From Mesostigma viride (taxonomy: Eukaryota > Streptophyta > Mesostigmatophyceae > Mesostigmatales > Mesostigmataceae), in contig RPFO01000041.1 of the NCBI GenBank assembly GCA_009746045.1, positions 6,713,302 through 6,777,301 on the forward strand: DNA of 64,000 nt. Direction: 5' to 3'. Of the stretch, positions 61,191-64,000 are shown piece by piece (the stretch's first letter is position 1; the number at the start of each line of letters is the position of its first letter). A model generated the notes under the pieces. It was not told where the DNA came from and ran no database searches. It worked only from the letters and a program-made list of their open reading frames with translations. The position numbers and the translations under genes are program-made.

Positions 61191-63998
61191 TCAACGGGGT
61201 GGGGTGAGAGCTATCCCTTGGACCTGCTCCAACACACGCCCATCGAGCCACACATCACCCATGTTGCATTCCACTGTGAGATGGCCAACCAACACCACCT
61301 GGAGTGCTAGGTATCGTGCCAAGGTATTGTCAATGTCAAAGGACGGAGAATTACCTTCCTCCAACGCGAGGAGGCCAGCGGCAGGGGTGAAGGGAGAAGG
61401 GTGAACTGCATTGCAGCTTGCCGCAAAGTCTGCGACTGTATACTCGACTGCGCGCCAGTCTGCCTCGGCGTCGGCGTCAGCGAAGCCTGCAGCATTAACA
61501 AAAACCACAGACCCAGGCGAGCTCTCGGCCCCTAGGGCCCGCGCACCAGTGTTGTCAACAGTGGTTGGTAGAGCATACCTGGACAGGACGTCCGCGTTGG
61601 AGTGATCCACACCTGGCCGATGGACGATTGTCAGGTGGTACTCCTGAATGATCATTGCCCACCGGGCCAGCTTACCCGTGAGTTTGTCGCTGGTCATCAA
61701 CCACAATAAGGGCTGGTGATCAGTGACAAGTGTGAACACCCGCCCAAAGAGATATGGCCTGAAGTGCTTGATGGCCCACACAACGGCTAACGCTTCCCCC
61801 TCGTAGGAAGAGTACCGACTCTCGGCAGAGTTGTTACTCCGACTAGCGTACGCGATAACATGCTCGCGCCCCGCATCGTCCTTTTGTGCTAGCACAGCCC
61901 CTAGGCCTACCTTGGACCAATCGGTGTAAAGAATGAAGGGCAGAGCATAGTCGGGGGCGCGTAGGATAGGAGCGGCAGTCAGTTCCTGTTTGATGGTATC
62001 GATGGCTCGCTGCTGAGCCGGACCCCACGCCCAGACATTGCCCTTCTTCAACAACTCAGTCAGGGGTTTGACTTTGGTGCTGAAATTCTGAATATATCCT
62101 CGATAATAGCCAGCTAGCCCGAGATACGCGCGCACCCCCGAGATGTCGATGGGCACTGCGGCGTTGCTGATGGCTTCCACTTTGGCTGCCTCAGGGGTCC
62201 GGCCACCTGGTACAATCTGATGACCAAGAAACCCTATGGTCTGTTGGGCGAACTTGCACTTTTCAGGGTGCAGCCGCAGGTTGGCCTTATCTAGGGCGAT
62301 CCGAACCTGATCGAGGTGAGCTAAGTGCTGGTCAAATGTCTCGCTAAAGACAATGACATCGTCTATGTAGCAGGCTGCAAATGGCAACCCTGCCAGCACC
62401 TGGTCCATGGCACGTTGGAACACCGCACTAGCGTTGCGATGTCCGAATGGCATGCGAACCCACTCGTACAGACGGGTCCCACCCCAAAAGGCCAGCTTGC
62501 GCTGATCTGCCTCTACGACCTTGATCTGATGGAAGCCGCTACGCAAATCTAGCGACGACACATACTTGACCTGGGGAGATATTTTATCCAAAACATCATC
62601 GACCCGAGGCATGGGGTACCTATCAACAGGAGTGTGCGCGTTCAGCTGACGCAGGTCAGTGGCCATGCGCATACCTGTCCACTCGCCTGTGATGGTATCC
62701 TTCTTGGGTGCGACCACCGTGGCAGCTGCATAACTGGAGGATGAAGCGCGGATGATCCCAGCTGCCTCTAGCTCTCGACAGTTAGCATCTACGAATTCCA
62801 GCTCAGCCAAGCTCAGCCTATGCTGCCGCCTGAATAAGGGCTGATCCGTATCTAGTGGGACCCCCATGCAGCCCCCGTTGTAGCACCCTAGTTCTTCACT
62901 GCTGAAAGCGAATACTGAGCGTGCAGAATGCAACCAGTGCTCCATAGCCTTGCGTTGCGTGGCGGTGAGGTGCTCACCTATGGCCCATATGTGAGAGGCA
63001 GCAGGATCTGCGACTGCGGCACTCCTACTGTCGAGACAAGGCCCCCGGACAGCGGCATCGTGGAAAAGGGAAAATGCGGCTACACCGGGTGTGACGCTCA
63101 CCTGCTGAATGGCACGGACTGCGCGACCGACCGATTGCTGCAGGGTGGGCGCTCCAGCGAACACCGTGCTGGACAACAAGGACGTCATGAGGATAACGCT
63201 CCATAGTTGAAGCAGCCGCGATCTCCATGGCGACCCAGTGCCGCCGGACGCTGTTGGCCGGACACCAGCCGCGTGGGCACTGACAGGCGGTGGCGGTGTG
63301 GGGATATCTCCCCCACCCTGGCGCACTTGCATTGCGGCCCGCAGAACATACCCAACCTGGAAGGCTGACATGGCTTGCCCAACGAGAGACCACCTAGTGG
63401 CCTCTAAAACCCCCTCAGCGGCGGACGCCCCCACATGGAACCCCATGCTCACCTCCCGAAACTCAGCGGGCGGCTGCACCAACAAACCCGTACCGGTGTC
63501 CCATACCAAACCCTTGCCCCGGTCCCTGTAGGCCGATGACCCCTGGTAACTAACCAAGGTGGGAAGAGCGCACATAGGCTTACCTACGTGATTGACGGGC
63601 GCGTAAGGGTGCCGATCGGCGACGTCTACCCGCTGCGTGACCAAATGTGGTGGCAGCGCCACCTCCGCGGGCATGCCGTCGTGCTGTCGTGTGATCGCAT
63701 CTACCACTGCCTGGATGGTGGTGGTGAGTGCAAGGTTGGTCCAGAATGCGCGGTACCTGTGGGTGAGCCCGCCCAATCCTGCATTGTCGCACGTGACTGG
63801 TGCCCCTAAGATGTCCACGATCTGGGCCCAGTCCTTCCTCACTACCTCGTGAGGGCTGTCGTCGGCCACCACGTTCTCAAAAAGATACGCTAGTGGCTGG
63901 TCCTGCAGCTGCTGCAAGAGTCCAACGACTCGAAGCAGATCCCAAAACAACCCGCTCCTAGGATCCGCAAGCCCGCGTCCTACGCCGGCCTGACTCAA
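61191..63998 (-). CDS. Gypsy C pol: DNMT (partial), RT, RNase H
   Basis: 935 open codons; the true N-terminus is outside the window. Residues 1-225 are the C-terminal half of a C5-cytosine methyltransferase (next entry). Residues 230-300 include a hydrophobic run (LLQLWSVILMTSLLSSTVFA) of unknown meaning. RT spans about 380-640 with SLDLRSGFHQIK, MPFGHRNASAVFQ and YIDD at 544-547. RNase H spans about 680-810 with YTDWSKVGLGAV, EGEALAVVWAI, TDHQPLLWL and NADVLSRY. No protease motif lies between the methyltransferase and RT, so protease must be upstream. Confidence 0.9.
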   Translation of the reverse strand: MSQAGVGRGLADPRSGLFWDLLRVVGLLQQLQDQPLAYLFENVVADDSPHEVVRKDWAQIVDILGAPVTCDNAGLGGLTHRYRAFWTNLALTTTIQAVVDAITRQHDGMPAEVALPPHLVTQRVDVADRHPYAPVNHVGKPMCALPTLVSYQGSSAYRDRGKGLVWDTGTGLLVQPPAEFREVSMGFHVGASAAEGVLEATRWSLVGQAMSAFQVGYVLRAAMQVRQGGGDIPTPPPPVSAHAAGVRPTASGGTGSPWRSRLLQLWSVILMTSLLSSTVFAGAPTLQQSVGRAVRAIQQVSVTPGVAAFSLFHDAAVRGPCLDSRSAAVADPAASHIWAIGEHLTATQRKAMEHWLHSARSVFAFSSEELGCYNGGCMGVPLDTDQPLFRRQHRLSLAELEFVDANCRELEAAGIIRASSSSYAAATVVAPKKDTITGEWTGMRMATDLRQLNAHTPVDRYPMPRVDDVLDKISPQVKYVSSLDLRSGFHQIKVVEADQRKLAFWGGTRLYEWVRMPFGHRNASAVFQRAMDQVLAGLPFAACYIDDVIVFSETFDQHLAHLDQVRIALDKANLRLHPEKCKFAQQTIGFLGHQIVPGGRTPEAAKVEAISNAAVPIDISGVRAYLGLAGYYRGYIQNFSTKVKPLTELLKKGNVWAWGPAQQRAIDTIKQELTAAPILRAPDYALPFILYTDWSKVGLGAVLAQKDDAGREHVIAYASRSNNSAESRYSSYEGEALAVVWAIKHFRPYLFGRVFTLVTDHQPLLWLMTSDKLTGKLARWAMIIQEYHLTIVHRPGVDHSNADVLSRYALPTTVDNTGARALGAESSPGSVVFVNAAGFADADAEADWRAVEYTVADFAASCNAVHPSPFTPAAGLLALEEGNSPSFDIDNTLARYLALQVVLVGHLTVECNMGDVWLDGRVLEQVQGIALTPPR
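63324..63998 (-). other. C5-cytosine DNA methyltransferase domain (C-terminal half)
   Basis: DNMT domain fused in frame to RT. Seen: GLFWDLLRVVGLLQ leading to LFENVV at residues 40-44 (motif VI, ENV); LTHRYRAFWTNL at 79-89 (motif VIII, as in the HRxRYFWGN box of DNMT3-type enzymes); a target-recognition stretch; PTLVSYQGS at 147; PAEFREVSMGF at 177-187 (REY-x-LMGF box of motif IX); and RWSLVGQAMSAFQVGYVL at 202-219 (motif X). Motif I (FxGxG) and motif IV (PCQ) should lie upstream, beyond base 64000, and cannot be checked. The likeness is best to DNMT3-type enzymes (inference from memory). Confidence 0.8.
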
Positions 63999-64000
63999 CC

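Larger units (their letters stand above)
59700..64000 (-). mobile_element. Ty3/gypsy element C with DNMT and PHD (edge-cut)
   Basis: Minus-strand order: C5-methyltransferase C-terminal half, RT, RNase H, integrase, PHD finger, purine tract. The 5' half (LTR, gag, protease and the start of the methyltransferase) lies right of base 64000. Three frame breaks separate the four domains. Confidence 0.85.

Overview
This window is nuclear DNA from a eukaryote and is made almost entirely of transposable elements. I see no bacterial gene layout, no rRNA or tRNA gene, and no clear housekeeping gene. The mix of element types is what one meets in green algae and related protists: Ty3/gypsy elements with chromodomains, Copia-type pol genes, a tyrosine-recombinase (PAT/DIRS-like) retroelement, APE- and RLE-type non-LTR fragments, and a rolling-circle (HUH) transposon of replitron type. 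A green-lineage alga is my best guess; the species cannot be fixed from this sequence.

Layout. 1-5671: Ty3/gypsy chromovirus A on the minus strand, cut by the window edge. 5978-14371: an 8.4-kb LTR-bounded unit (5-bp target duplication GATGG) holding a Copia-type pol on the minus strand. 14649-about 16.3 kb: a degenerate HUH-element relative (R2, plus strand). 17.66-18.43 kb: a 43-bp minisatellite. 20.34-28.36 kb: HUH element R1 on the minus strand, with a very recent PAT-like tyrosine-recombinase element (22571-27914) inside its first gene. 28.9-32.1 kb: a small deletion-derivative LTR element, a gag fragment and remnants of a non-LTR element. 33.5-35.8 kb: a TTAA-flanked MITE and a 44-bp perfect palindrome. 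35.8-38.3 kb: the least TE-like part, with a cysteine-rich ORF and a 352-residue KilA-N-like/coiled-coil gene. 38588-52683: a second, 5'-truncated Copia copy split by a complete young gypsy element B (40404-50612, TSD CCAGG). 52.7-57.6 kb: a non-LTR element with an RNase H1 hybrid-binding domain and an APE endonuclease but no reverse transcriptase. 59.7-64.0 kb: Ty3/gypsy element C, running off the right edge.

The most striking content is gypsy element C. Its pol ORF begins, at the window edge, with the C-terminal half of a C5-cytosine DNA methyltransferase (ENV motif, HRYRAFW motif, motif IX/X region) and then runs into RT and RNase H. A C4HC3 PHD finger follows the integrase. So one retrotransposon carries both a DNA-methylation writer and a histone-tail reader. 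Second is HUH element R1: an acidic region, a C2H2 finger and a Y1-type HUH endonuclease with no helicase, overlapping an upstream coiled-coil ORF by ATGA. It shares a 39-bp terminal sequence with the degenerate element R2, which itself keeps a related finger and a possible HUH motif I.

Most coding regions carry one-base frame breaks, several at homopolymers, even where LTRs or split direct repeats are about 99-100 percent identical. Some breaks may therefore be sequencing errors and not decay. Coordinates of pseudogene features span the broken frames.
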